From DATEDA01 sp963827595 (GTDB lineage Bacteria; Pseudomonadota; Gammaproteobacteria; Burkholderiales; SG8-39): 64,000 nt of DNA. The notes under the pieces are model-generated. The model had not been told where the DNA came from. It did no database searches and worked only from the letters and a program-made list of their open reading frames with translations. Position 1 is the first letter of the stretch. Each line of letters starts with the position of its first letter. The DNA is taken from positions 1 to 64,000 of the forward strand of contig CAWHBT010000017.1 of NCBI GenBank assembly GCA_963827595.1. Direction: 5' to 3'. Made by a program: the position numbers and the translations under genes. Shown here piece by piece: positions 29,202-36,951 of the stretch.

Positions 29202-30104
29202 GTGGACACCCACGTCATCGACGGCACCGCTTTGTCCAGGCGTCTGCGGAGCGACCTCGCGGCCCGCGCGGCGACCCTCGGCGCCGGCGGGGTACGCCCC
29301 GGGCTCGCCGCGATCGAGGTCGGGGAGCACCCCGCGTCCCGGGTCTACGTGCGGAACAAGCTCAAGGCGTGCGCGGAAGTCGGGCTCCGCTCGGAGCACG
29401 TCGCGCTGCCGGACGCCACCTCCGAACCCGAGCTCCTGGCGCGGATTCGCGCGCTGAACGACGACCCCCGCATCCACGGCATCCTCGTCCAGCTCCCGCT
29501 GCCGAAGCACATCTCCGGCGAGCGGGTGCTGTCGGCGGTCGCGCCCGGCAAGGACGTCGATGCGTTCCATCCCCTCAACGTCGGTCTCCTCGCCGCCGGA
29601 CACGCGCGCTTCGTGCCATGCACCCCGGCGGCGGTGATGGCGATCCTCGAGGCCGAGGGCGTGAATCCCTGGGCGCAGCACGCGGTCATCGTCGGGGCGA
29701 GCAACATCGTCGGCAAGCCCACGGCGGCGCTGCTCTTGCAGCGGGGGGCCACCGTCACCCTCTGCAACTCAAAGACGAAAGACCTCGCTGACCACACGGG
29801 GCGCGCGGACATTCTGGTCGTCGCCGTCGGCAAGCCGCGGCTGGTCACGGGAGCAATGGTCAAGCGCGGCGCCGTCGTGATCGACGTCGGCATCAACCGT
29901 CTCCCCGACGGCAAGCTCGTCGGCGACTGTGATTTCGCGAGCCTCGTCGGCGTCGCGGCGCGCGCGACCCCGGTCCCGGGCGGGGTCGGCCCCATGACGA
30001 TCACGATGCTGCTCGCGAACACGATCCGCGCCGCGGAGCTGGCGAGCCCGGAGCGGCGGCCGGAACAAGGGGCCGACGTCCCCTTGCAGGTGCGCCGAGG
30101 TTGA
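29202..30104 (+). CDS. folD: Bifunctional methylenetetrahydrofolate dehydrogenase / cyclohydrolase
   Basis: The 300-residue enzyme converts 5,10-methylene-THF to 10-formyl-THF for one-carbon metabolism. Signature blocks are EVGEHPASRVYVRNKLKAC with catalytic Lys, HGILVQLPLPKHI, GKDVDAFHPLNVG, VIVGASNIVGKPTAALLL (nucleotide-binding) and PVPGGVGPMTITMLLANT. The GTG at 29202 (VDTHVIDGTAL) is taken as start because conservation begins there. TAGAAT at 29153-29158 is a likely -10 element. It has a longer than usual C-terminal tail after the last conserved block. Confidence 0.95.
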   Translation: MDTHVIDGTALSRRLRSDLAARAATLGAGGVRPGLAAIEVGEHPASRVYVRNKLKACAEVGLRSEHVALPDATSEPELLARIRALNDDPRIHGILVQLPLPKHISGERVLSAVAPGKDVDAFHPLNVGLLAAGHARFVPCTPAAVMAILEAEGVNPWAQHAVIVGASNIVGKPTAALLLQRGATVTLCNSKTKDLADHTGRADILVVAVGKPRLVTGAMVKRGAVVIDVGINRLPDGKLVGDCDFASLVGVAARATPVPGGVGPMTITMLLANTIRAAELASPERRPEQGADVPLQVRRG

Positions 30105-30120
30105 GCTTTCCGAGGCTGCC

Positions 30121-30678
30121 ATGACGACCGCGCTGCTGCTCGTCGACATCCAGAACGACTATTTCCCGGGGGGCGCGATGGCGCTCGAGCGGATGGACGC
30201 CGCCGCCGCCAACGCCGCGCGACTGCTCGCGGCGTTCCGGGAGCGCGGGCTGGCCACCTTCCACGTGCGCCACCTCTCGGTTCGCTCCGGTGCGACGTTC
30301 TTCGTTCCCGGGACCCCGGGCGCCGAGATTCACCCTTCGGTCGCGCCGCGGGCGGGCGAGCCGCTAGTCGAGAAGAACTTCCCCAACAGCTTCCGCGGCA
30401 CCGATCTCGAGCAGCGGCTGCGCGGGGCGAGCGTCGACGGCCTGGTGATCGCGGGCGCGATGAGCCACATGTGCATCGACGCCACGACCCGCGCCGCGTT
30501 CGATCAGGGCTTCAAGTGCACGGTCGCCGAGGACGCGTGCGCAACGCGCGCGCTCGAGTTCGGCGGCCGCTCGCTGCCGGCAAGCGACGTTCACGCCGCG
30601 TTCATGGCGGCGCTCGCCGCACCCTACGCCAAGATCACGTCGACCGACGCGTGCCTCGCGTCGCTCGCGGCGGGCTGA
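30121..30678 (+). CDS. Isochorismatase-family cysteine hydrolase
   Basis: The 185-residue protein has the Asp-Lys-Cys triad of this hydrolase family: Asp in LLVDIQNDYFPGG, Lys in VEKNFPNSFRGT and nucleophile Cys in AGAMSHMCIDATTRAA. Members hydrolyse isochorismate, nicotinamide, N-carbamoyl amines or oxamate-type amides; substrate is not evident here. It begins 16 bases after folD and lies before prlC, so a short operon is likely. Confidence 0.87.
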   Translation: MTTALLLVDIQNDYFPGGAMALERMDAAAANAARLLAAFRERGLATFHVRHLSVRSGATFFVPGTPGAEIHPSVAPRAGEPLVEKNFPNSFRGTDLEQRLRGASVDGLVIAGAMSHMCIDATTRAAFDQGFKCTVAEDACATRALEFGGRSLPASDVHAAFMAALAAPYAKITSTDACLASLAAG

Positions 30679-30715
30679 ACACAACAGGGAGTCCGCAACC
30701 TTGGAGACTCCGGTC

Positions 30716-32911
30716 ATGCTGAGGACCGAATCCCCCCCGGCCGCGGATGCGGCCATCCCCCTGGACCGGGGGGAAGGCGAGCAATCGCCCAACCCGCTGC
30801 TCGACTTCTCGGACCTGCCGCGGTTCGCGGCCGTCGGGCCGGAGCACATCGCTCCGGCCGTCGACCGGCTGCTCGCCGAGAACCGCGCGCTCATCGCGCG
30901 ACTCACCGCGGGCGACGCGCCGCCCACGTGGTCCGGCGTCGTGCAGCCGCTCGAGGACGCGAACGAGCGCCTCAGCCGGGCGTGGGGCATCGTCGCGCAC
31001 CTGCACGGGGTGCTCGATTCGCCGGCGCTCCGCGAGGCGTACAAGGCCAACCAGCCGAAGATCGTCCAGTACTGGACCGAGCTCGGCCAGAACCTGGCGC
31101 TGTTCGAGAAATACAAGGCGCTCCAGGCCGCGCCGGAGCACGCGCGCCTCGGCCGCGCGCAGCAGAAAGTCATCGCGAACGAGCTGCGCGACTTCCGGCT
31201 CTCGGGTGCGGAGCTCGAGCCCGAGCCGAAGCGCCGCTTCGCCGCGATCCAGGAGGAGCTCGCGAAGGTCGCGACCAAGTTCTCCGAGAACCTGCTCGAC
31301 GCGACCAACGCCTATGCCGTCCACGTGGAGGATCGCGCGGCGCTCGCGGGCATCCCCGAGGACGTGCTCGAGACGGCGCGCGCCGCCGCGGAGAAGGACG
31401 GCCGGCGCGGCTGGAAGCTCCTGCTGCACGCGCCGTGCTTCGTCCCGGTGATGCAGTACGCCGAGCACCGGGCCTTGCGCGAGACGGTGTACCGCGGTTT
31501 CGTCACGCGCGCGTCCGAGGAGTTCGCGGCGGCGTTCGCGGCCAAGGCCGCGTTCGAGACCGAGGTCGGCAGCCGGCCCGCGCCGGAACCGCCGTCGGCC
31601 GGCGAGCTCGCGGCCTGGGACAACACGCCGCTGATCGCACGGATCCTCGTGCTGCGACGCGAGGCGGCCGAGCTGCTCGGCTACGCGAGCCCGGCGCAGG
31701 TCTCGCTGGTGCCGAAGATGGCGCAGTCGCCGCGCCAGGTGCTCGAGTTCCTGAACGACCTCGCGGCCAGGGCGCTCCCCTACGCGAAGCGCGACTGGGC
31801 GGAGCTCACGGCGTTCGCCGCCGGCGAGCTCGGCCTGCCAGCGATCGCGGCCTGGGACGTGGCCTTCGCGTCGGAGAAGCTGCGGCAGGCGCGCTACGCG
31901 TTCTCCGACCAGGAGGTGAAGCAGTACTTTCCCGAGCCGAAGGTGCTCGCCGGCATGTTCCGCGTCGTCGAGACGCTCTACGGCCTGCGCATCGCCGAGG
32001 ACCGCGCCGAGACCTGGGATCCATCGGTACGCTTCTTCCGCATCACCGACGCCGGTGGCGAGCCCATCGGGCGCTTCTACCTCGATCCCTACGCGCGCGA
32101 CACGAAGCGCGGCGGAGCGTGGATGGACGAGGCGATCACGCGTCGCCGCGCCGGGGAGCGCGTGCAGGCGCCGGTCGCCTACCTGGTGTGCAATTTCTCG
32201 GCGCCGGTCGGCGGGAAGCCCGCGCTCCTGACCCACGACGACGTGCTGACGCTGTTCCACGAGTTCGGCCACGGGCTGCACCACCTGCTCACGCAGATCG
32301 ACTACGTCGGCGTGTCCGGCATCCACGGCGTCGAGTGGGATGCCGTCGAGCTGCCGAGCCAGTTCATGGAGAACTTCTGCTGGGAGTGGGACGTGCTCGC
32401 CCACATGAGCGCGCACGTCGACTCAGGCGCGCCGCTGCCGCGGTCGCTCTACGACAAGATGATCGCGGCGAAGAACTTCCAGTCGGGCATGCAGACCGTG
32501 CGCCAGCTCGAGTACGCGCTGTTCGACATGCGACTGCACGACGACTTCGACGCGGGCGGCGGGCGCTCGCCGCTCGCGCTGCTCGACGAGGTCCGCGCGC
32601 AGGTCGCGGTGTCGTTCCCGCCCGCGTACAACCGCTTCCCCAACACGTTCTCGCACATCTTCGCCGGCGGGTACGGGGCCGGCTACTACAGCTACAAGTG
32701 GGCGGAGGTGCTGTCCGCCGACGCCTACAGCCTGTTCGAAGAGAACGGCGTGCTCGACCCGGCGACCGGCGCCAGGTTCCGAGCCGAAGTCCTCGCCGTC
32801 GGCGGCAGCCGGCCGGCGATCGAGTCGTTCACGGCGTTCCGCGGCCGCGCGCCGACCGTGGACGCACTACTTCGTCACGGCGGCATGACCGGCGAAGTCG
32901 CGGCCGCCTGA
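30716..32911 (+). CDS. prlC: Oligopeptidase A (M3 family zinc metallopeptidase)
   Basis: The 731-residue enzyme should degrade short peptides, including cleaved signal peptides, in the cytoplasm. The zinc site HEFGHGLHH is near residue 514, with the second ligand Glu region (GVEWDAVELPSQFMENF) about 30 residues later. AGGYGAGYYSYKWAEVLSADAYSLF is the usual C-terminal signature. The ATG at 30716 has GGAG 9 bases upstream; a TTG 15 bases earlier is less likely. The length is typical. Confidence 0.93.
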   Translation: MLRTESPPAADAAIPLDRGEGEQSPNPLLDFSDLPRFAAVGPEHIAPAVDRLLAENRALIARLTAGDAPPTWSGVVQPLEDANERLSRAWGIVAHLHGVLDSPALREAYKANQPKIVQYWTELGQNLALFEKYKALQAAPEHARLGRAQQKVIANELRDFRLSGAELEPEPKRRFAAIQEELAKVATKFSENLLDATNAYAVHVEDRAALAGIPEDVLETARAAAEKDGRRGWKLLLHAPCFVPVMQYAEHRALRETVYRGFVTRASEEFAAAFAAKAAFETEVGSRPAPEPPSAGELAAWDNTPLIARILVLRREAAELLGYASPAQVSLVPKMAQSPRQVLEFLNDLAARALPYAKRDWAELTAFAAGELGLPAIAAWDVAFASEKLRQARYAFSDQEVKQYFPEPKVLAGMFRVVETLYGLRIAEDRAETWDPSVRFFRITDAGGEPIGRFYLDPYARDTKRGGAWMDEAITRRRAGERVQAPVAYLVCNFSAPVGGKPALLTHDDVLTLFHEFGHGLHHLLTQIDYVGVSGIHGVEWDAVELPSQFMENFCWEWDVLAHMSAHVDSGAPLPRSLYDKMIAAKNFQSGMQTVRQLEYALFDMRLHDDFDAGGGRSPLALLDEVRAQVAVSFPPAYNRFPNTFSHIFAGGYGAGYYSYKWAEVLSADAYSLFEENGVLDPATGARFRAEVLAVGGSRPAIESFTAFRGRAPTVDALLRHGGMTGEVAAA

Positions 32912-33017
32912 GGCGGGCGTGCACTATGTCGCACCGTGCCGCAGCGGCGCCGGGGCGCCGGCAGCGCGGTGTTATCATGCTCTCGTCATGTCCGCCGCGA
33001 CGCCGAGGGGAATCGCC

Positions 33018-33587
33018 ATGTCGAAACCGCTGCTCGCCGCGCTCGGACTCGTCGTCGGTTGCTTGGTCGCGGCCGTTGCGTCCGCCCAGATGTACCGCTG
33101 GGTCGACAAGGACGGCAAGGTCCACTACAGCGACACGCCGCCGCCATCCTCGGCGGGCAAGAGCGCGCAGCTGCGCTCGGGCGGCAACGTCACCGACACC
33201 GGCACGCTGCCGTACGCCCTGCAGCAGGCGGTCAAGAATTTTCCGGTCACGATCTACACCGCCGACAACTGCAAGGAGGCCTGCGCCGACGGCCGGAAGC
33301 TGCTGCAGAGCCGCGGCGTCCCGTTCCGCGAGGTCGCGATCGCCGACGAGAAAAGCCGGGAGGAGCTGAAGAAGGTGTCCGGCGGCGATGAGGTGCCGGT
33401 GATGACCGTCGGCAAGAGCGTCACGAAGGGATTCGGCGCCGACGCGTGGCATCTCGCTCTCGACGCCGCTGGCTATCCGCGCTCGGGCCCGCCGCTGGCC
33501 GCTGAGACGCAGAAAGCGGCCGCGGCCGCGAAGACCCAGCCGGCAGACGGCGACCAGCCGAAGCTCGGCCCCTACGCGCCGCGGTAA
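33018..33587 (+). CDS. Exported DUF4124 / glutaredoxin-like protein
   Basis: The 189-residue protein has a signal peptide (LLAALGLVVGCLVAAVASAQ) and a DUF4124 segment (MYRWVDKDGKVHYSDTPP). A glutaredoxin-like domain follows (VTIYTADNCKEACADGRKLL, later EVPVMTVGKSVTKGF with the cis-Pro). The cysteine pair is CxxxC, not the usual CxxC. The tail is Ala/Lys-rich. GAGGGG 8 bases before the ATG supports this start over the ATG at 32988. A periplasmic redox or envelope role is inferred. It is the last gene before the atypical island. Confidence 0.75.
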   Translation: MSKPLLAALGLVVGCLVAAVASAQMYRWVDKDGKVHYSDTPPPSSAGKSAQLRSGGNVTDTGTLPYALQQAVKNFPVTIYTADNCKEACADGRKLLQSRGVPFREVAIADEKSREELKKVSGGDEVPVMTVGKSVTKGFGADAWHLALDAAGYPRSGPPLAAETQKAAAAAKTQPADGDQPKLGPYAPR

Positions 33588-33681
33588 TCCGCGGCAAGGC
33601 CGTCCAGGTCCGTCTCCCCGACGACCCCTGCGAGGCGCTCTCCGGGAACAGTCCGCGCCCGCGACTCCCGCCGGACCTACC

Positions 33682-33834
33682 CTACGGGTCCCGCCCCCAA
33701 CGCTCAAGCTTCCGGATCGCCTGCCAGCACTCACAAGCCAGCCCGGTGCGCCCTTGATCCAGCGCCCTGTTCATCCGCCGGCGCTCGAGCTTGATGAGCC
33801 ACTCGCGGATTAGGTCGGCGAAGCGCTGTATCAC
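33682..33834 (-). CDS. Small ORF, 50 aa, possible phage-type remnant gene
   Basis: Read leftward from a GTG at 33834 that overlaps the stop of another tiny ORF, it encodes a basic, amphipathic-helix protein (VIQRFADLIREWLIKLERRR, then CECWQAIRKLERWGRDP). It is too regular in composition to look random, but no family is recognised. The surrounding 500 bases carry no long gene. Either a small phage or mobile-element gene or chance; the stop-start overlap favours real translation. Confidence 0.35.
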   Translation of the reverse strand: MIQRFADLIREWLIKLERRRMNRALDQGRTGLACECWQAIRKLERWGRDP

Positions 33835-33926
33835 TCGCACGCCTTCACGACCTCGACGCTGGCCTTGGTGAGCCGCCTGCGCCGATCAGGCCCGCCCCTG
33901 CATTCGCCGCGAGCTTCGAGGACCAC
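33831..33926 (-). CDS. Tiny ORF, 31 aa, overlapping the next one
   Basis: From a GTG at 33926 this reads VVLEARGECRGGPDRRRRLT and ends SVEVVKACE. Its TGA overlaps the GTG of the 33682-33834 ORF. The frame stays open further upstream without a clear start. Basic composition only; function unknown and existence uncertain. Confidence 0.22.
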   Translation of the reverse strand: MVLEARGECRGGPDRRRRLTKASVEVVKACE

Positions 33927-33995
33927 GGACCCTCCCGCCTTCGAGTGCTCTTCAAGACGAGGTTCAATTGCATGACCACGATAGGTCTAAGCATC

Positions 33996-34074
33996 TAGGC
34001 GAAGAGGGACTCGTCAACCCTCAACCCTCGGCACCTAACAGCGCCGATGCTCTGCCAACTTGAGCTATCCGCCT
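33996..34074 (-). tRNA. Degenerate tRNA-like sequence, possibly an Asn(GTT) relic
   Basis: Read leftward, the sequence folds like a tRNA. An acceptor stem pairs AGGCGGA with TTCGCCT (7 pairs, plus a flanking T-A). T8-A9 and a D arm GCTC-AAGTTGGCA-GAGC follow, then an anticodon-type arm TCGGC...GCCGA around CTGTTAG, and a T stem GAGGG/CCCTC. Two departures argue for a pseudogene or unusual phage tRNA. The anticodon loop is too long (10 bases between the stem halves), and the T loop is TTGACGAGT, where TTCGAGT is expected. No CCA is encoded. If the loop is read as CTGTTAG the anticodon would be GTT (Asn). Confidence 0.45.
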
Positions 34075-34335
34075 AAGGCAAACCCTAATGCGTCTCCCTC
34101 GGCAAGAAGGCAAAACATCGTTACAAGAGTGAGCGACGTCACGTCGCTTGGGCATTCACCCGCGAGGCGCCGTCGACATAGCCGAATCAGCTCATCGTAT
34201 TCCCGTGGTGAGCCCAGTACTGGAAATTCACCATCTTTGACTGTCGGCGCACGCAAGAGGGGCTAGGCTTTTCTTGCCGGCGCGCGAGCTCTCCCCGACA
34301 GATGGGCGCGCCGTGGATAGGAGCGACCCGCGGCG

Positions 34336-34452
34336 ATGATCTCGAAAACAGCATCGGTTTACGACGACGCTATGCGCGCTATTTGGCAGGACGTGTGCAT
34401 GGCAGCGCTACTTGCCGTCGTCGCGTGTGTCCTCGCGATCTTTGCTGCCTGA
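34336..34452 (+). CDS. Small single-span membrane protein, 38 aa (putative)
   Basis: An ATG at 34336 opens MISKTASVYDDAMRAIWQDV followed by a hydrophobic C-terminal half (CMAALLAVVACVLAIFAA), the pattern of a small tail-anchored membrane protein. There is no convincing ribosome-binding site. It lies 66 bases before a better-supported small gene on the same strand. Confidence 0.3.
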   Translation: MISKTASVYDDAMRAIWQDVCMAALLAVVACVLAIFAA

Positions 34453-34517
34453 ACGTGCTTTGCGAGCAAAGCCGGATGCGGCGCTCGAACTGAGGAACGA
34501 GCTCCGTGGAGGGAGAA

Positions 34518-34763
34518 ATGTCAACGGCTGAGGATAGGCGGCGTTGGATCGTGCGGCGGGTGTGGGTCGTCGATCCCGACGGGACGAAGCGGGGCGGGAC
34601 GCTATGGTGGCTCGACCGCGATAGCGCGCAGATTCGGGTGGACAATCTCTCGGGTGTAACCGTGCTGCCAGTCGCGGCGCGCGGCAAGCGCTGGGACTTC
34701 GTCGATCGGTGGGATTTCGTCGATAGCCAAGGCAAGGCGCCCGTTGCTCGCTCTTTGGATTAG
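34518..34763 (+). CDS. Hypothetical protein, 81 aa
   Basis: The ATG at 34518 follows a strong GGAGGGAG ribosome-binding site. The product is Trp/Asp/Arg-rich (RRWIVRRVWVVDPDGTKRGG, LWWLDRDSAQIRVDNLSG), beta-rich in appearance, and ends with a short tandem duplication (RWDFVDRWDFVDS). I do not recognise the family. It stands alone in the atypical island. A leftward frame across the same region also stays open but lacks a good start. Confidence 0.5.
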   Translation: MSTAEDRRRWIVRRVWVVDPDGTKRGGTLWWLDRDSAQIRVDNLSGVTVLPVAARGKRWDFVDRWDFVDSQGKAPVARSLD

Positions 34764-35056
34764 AGGCTGACCGACCGGTGCTGCGCGGCACTTTCAGCGG
34801 CTGGCAACCGCTCTCGAACTTGACCCGAACCTCGCCGAAATAGCCTGACGTCATCAAGGGGACGTGCAGAACGGCCGCCACGTCGGCGAAACTCTCCTTG
34901 CGCCATCGCCCGTCTTGGGGGCGAGCGAAGTCCCCCGGAGACGAGGCGGTAACTTGTCACTACCCCTCCGGCAACAATGCCCCCCGCGCGACTTCGGCCA
35001 GGCCTATCCTACGGACAGAGTTGGATAGGCCAGTGGTACACAACGAGGAAGTGACT

Positions 35057-35371
35057 ATGGTGAAGACCTTGCCGAAGGGGCACGTATCGTGCCTGTCGAG
35101 TGCTTTTCGGTATACGCCCGCGGTGCACACGAATGTCGCGAGCACTTTCGCGCGGATCAGTCGAGAGCTCGGGGCACAGGAGGTGGCCGTTTCCGCTTCC
35201 GGGAGGCGAATTGAAGCCTTACCTGCTCTTGTACATCATCCCTTCCCTCGATTCACGCTGTCGGGGCGCCCCAGTCTCGATGCGTCAGTCATCCGCCAGC
35301 CCCGGCCGTGCACACTGGGCGACGGCAACAATGGTCAGTTTCGGGTCAAGAGGCTGAACACGGCGCGGTGA
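35057..35371 (+). CDS. Hypothetical protein, 104 aa
   Basis: Starts MVKTLPKGHVSCLSSAFRYT, followed by PAVHTNVASTFARISREL and a less ordered basic tail. The first 35 residues look like a conserved short module and the rest looks degraded. That suggests a truncated or frameshifted gene, or an ORF that runs into non-coding sequence. A weak GAGGAA precedes the ATG. Function unknown. Confidence 0.4.
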   Translation: MVKTLPKGHVSCLSSAFRYTPAVHTNVASTFARISRELGAQEVAVSASGRRIEALPALVHHPFPRFTLSGRPSLDASVIRQPRPCTLGDGNNGQFRVKRLNTAR

Positions 35372-35470
35372 AGGGGTCACAAGCCCTGGAGCAATGGTGC
35401 CCAGTCTATTCTGCCCTCTCCGGCGGAGGCGGCGTCAAGCCTGGACGGAGTGTATCCAAGGAGCTCGGCT

Positions 35471-35884
35471 ATGCGCTTGCTCGTAACCTTGAGCGGTGAC
35501 GTGGATAGATACCTGGTTAGAGGTGGCATCTGGGAGCTCGGTGGCTACTCCTATCGGGCTTACGTCCACCTCGTCCCGTCGGCACCCCGCCTCGACCTCT
35601 CCGAGGCAGTCGTACTCGTTTCACTTAGTGGCCCGAGCTTGCAAGGAGTACTCGATGCGGCCACCGCGCGCGTAATGACTGCAATCGGGAAACCGGTGCA
35701 GAACCTCCAGGTGCGCGCCGTGCCGGACAACTCCGAAGCATCGAGCGGAAGAGGGACCGTCCCTCATCCTCTTGGTGCCGCGCAGCCCGCGGGCTCGCGG
35801 CCTTCTGTCTCGTTCCGGTTACCGTCGCGTCTCAGCGGTTCTTCGCAGGAACGGAACGGTCGCCCCGACCGGCTCGATCCGTAG
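35471..35884 (+). CDS. Hypothetical protein, 137 aa
   Basis: An AAGGAG 7 bases before the ATG supports this start (MRLLVTLSGDVDRYLVRGGI). The first about 80 residues look protein-like (YRAYVHLVPSAPRLDLSEAV, then a helix LQGVLDAATARVMTAIGKPV). The last 50 are Ser/Arg/Pro-rich and may be out of the original frame. No family is recognised. It lies 13 bases from the convergent TAXI gene end. Confidence 0.45.
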   Translation: MRLLVTLSGDVDRYLVRGGIWELGGYSYRAYVHLVPSAPRLDLSEAVVLVSLSGPSLQGVLDAATARVMTAIGKPVQNLQVRAVPDNSEASSGRGTVPHPLGAAQPAGSRPSVSFRLPSRLSGSSQERNGRPDRLDP

Positions 35885-35897
35885 AGCGCGACGACGG

Positions 35898-36950
35898 TCA
35901 GTTGCAAAGGCCGAGGATCCGCTCCTCCGGCGAACACGCGCGCGCGGGCTTTGCTCGAGTTTTGGTCTTCTCGGCGACGCAATTGCGGATCTCTCTAGTC
36001 GTGGTCCTGTAGTAGGTCCAGCCTGGAGCGAGCTCCGGGAGCGTCAAGTCGACCTCGCGCCATTTGGGATGGCCTTCGGCCTGCAGCTTGGAGAAATTCT
36101 GGCACAGCGATCGCCCGAACCGCGCCAGCGCGGCGACCGTGCCCTGCATGTTGTAGTCGTAGGTGACGAGGTATGCACCCACCGCGATCGTGGTGAAATC
36201 TTCGGTCAACAGCTGCGGATAGCTGCTGGTGCGGACGGTGGAGTGCGTGTAGGTCGTGAGCGGAAGCTTGCTCAAGGGATGATTGGGATCGAACTTGAGG
36301 AACTTGATCAGCTTCTGCGCCTCGGGCCGCATGTTCGCCACCAGCGGCGCCGGCTGTCCAGCAGCCACGACGACCACGTCGATCGATTTGTCGCCGATCA
36401 GCTTGACCAGCGCTTCTTCCATCGCGATGTAGCTTGCGTTTGCCTCGGGAATCGGGCCGCCGAACATCATCCGATAGACCGTATGGGTGATGAGCGCCGC
36501 CCCACTTCCGACCAACCCGCCGTTGATTTTCGCGTTCTTGATGTCGTGGAGGTAGTTCAGCTCGGAGTCGGCTCTGACGATGTAGTGAATCTCGGTGTTG
36601 TAAAGCGGGAGGATGACTCTCAGGGGGCGGATGATTGCACCCGCCTCGGGGTTCCCGGCGCTCGCTCGATCGACGAAGGCTTGATAGACGTCGGCCTGGA
36701 CGATCGCGAATTTCACCCCCGGCTCGTAACGAAGCAGGTGGATGTTCGCGGCGGACCCCGCCGTCGGCAGGACCTCCAGATCGATATCCGCAACCGGCGC
36801 CACAAACTTGGCGAGATCGGTTCCGATAGCGAAATAGGTGCCGCGCTCCGACGCGGTCACGATCTTGTAGGCTGCCGAAGCCGCCGGCGCAACCCCGCTC
36901 TGAAAATACAACCCTGCGGCGAGCAGCGCTCCTGTGAGTTTACGCACCAT
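35898..36950 (-). CDS. TAXI-family TRAP transporter solute-binding protein
   Basis: The 350-residue protein has a signal peptide (LTGALLAAGLYFQSG...ASA) and the TAXI pattern: YKIVTASERGTYFAIGTDLA near the mature start, LPTAGSAANIHLL, then VQADVYQAF and GGLVGSGAALITHTVYRMMF. TAXI proteins normally bind a carboxylate or amino acid for a TRAP permease, but no permease gene is nearby. An orphan receptor or sensory role is possible. The C-terminus ends CSPEERILGLCN, matching a motif in the upstream gene product. It starts 1 base after that gene's stop. Confidence 0.85.
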   Translation of the reverse strand: MVRKLTGALLAAGLYFQSGVAPAASAAYKIVTASERGTYFAIGTDLAKFVAPVADIDLEVLPTAGSAANIHLLRYEPGVKFAIVQADVYQAFVDRASAGNPEAGAIIRPLRVILPLYNTEIHYIVRADSELNYLHDIKNAKINGGLVGSGAALITHTVYRMMFGGPIPEANASYIAMEEALVKLIGDKSIDVVVVAAGQPAPLVANMRPEAQKLIKFLKFDPNHPLSKLPLTTYTHSTVRTSSYPQLLTEDFTTIAVGAYLVTYDYNMQGTVAALARFGRSLCQNFSKLQAEGHPKWREVDLTLPELAPGWTYYRTTTREIRNCVAEKTKTRAKPARACSPEERILGLCN

Positions 36951-36951
36951 A

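Larger units (their letters stand above)
33588..34335. other. Gene-poor stretch at the left end of an atypical island
   Basis: About 750 bases follow the glutaredoxin-like gene without a normal-size gene. They hold the two tiny leftward ORFs, the tRNA-like sequence and flanking sequence that looks less GC-biased than its surroundings. Tri-pyrimidine runs and mixed codon third positions contrast with the tightly packed neighbours. This looks like the degraded edge of an integrated element. Confidence 0.45.

Noticed and set aside
34065..34256. Leftward 63-codon frame overlapping the tRNA-like sequence
   Set aside because: It needs a TTG start, has no ribosome-binding site and overlaps the tRNA-like element. 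Kept out, though a phage-type gene is not impossible.
34408..34881. Leftward frame opposite the small 34518 gene
   Set aside because: Part of it reads protein-like (TSGYFGEVRVKFESGCQPLK), but it has no good start, and the plus-strand gene has the better ribosome-binding site. It could be a remnant.
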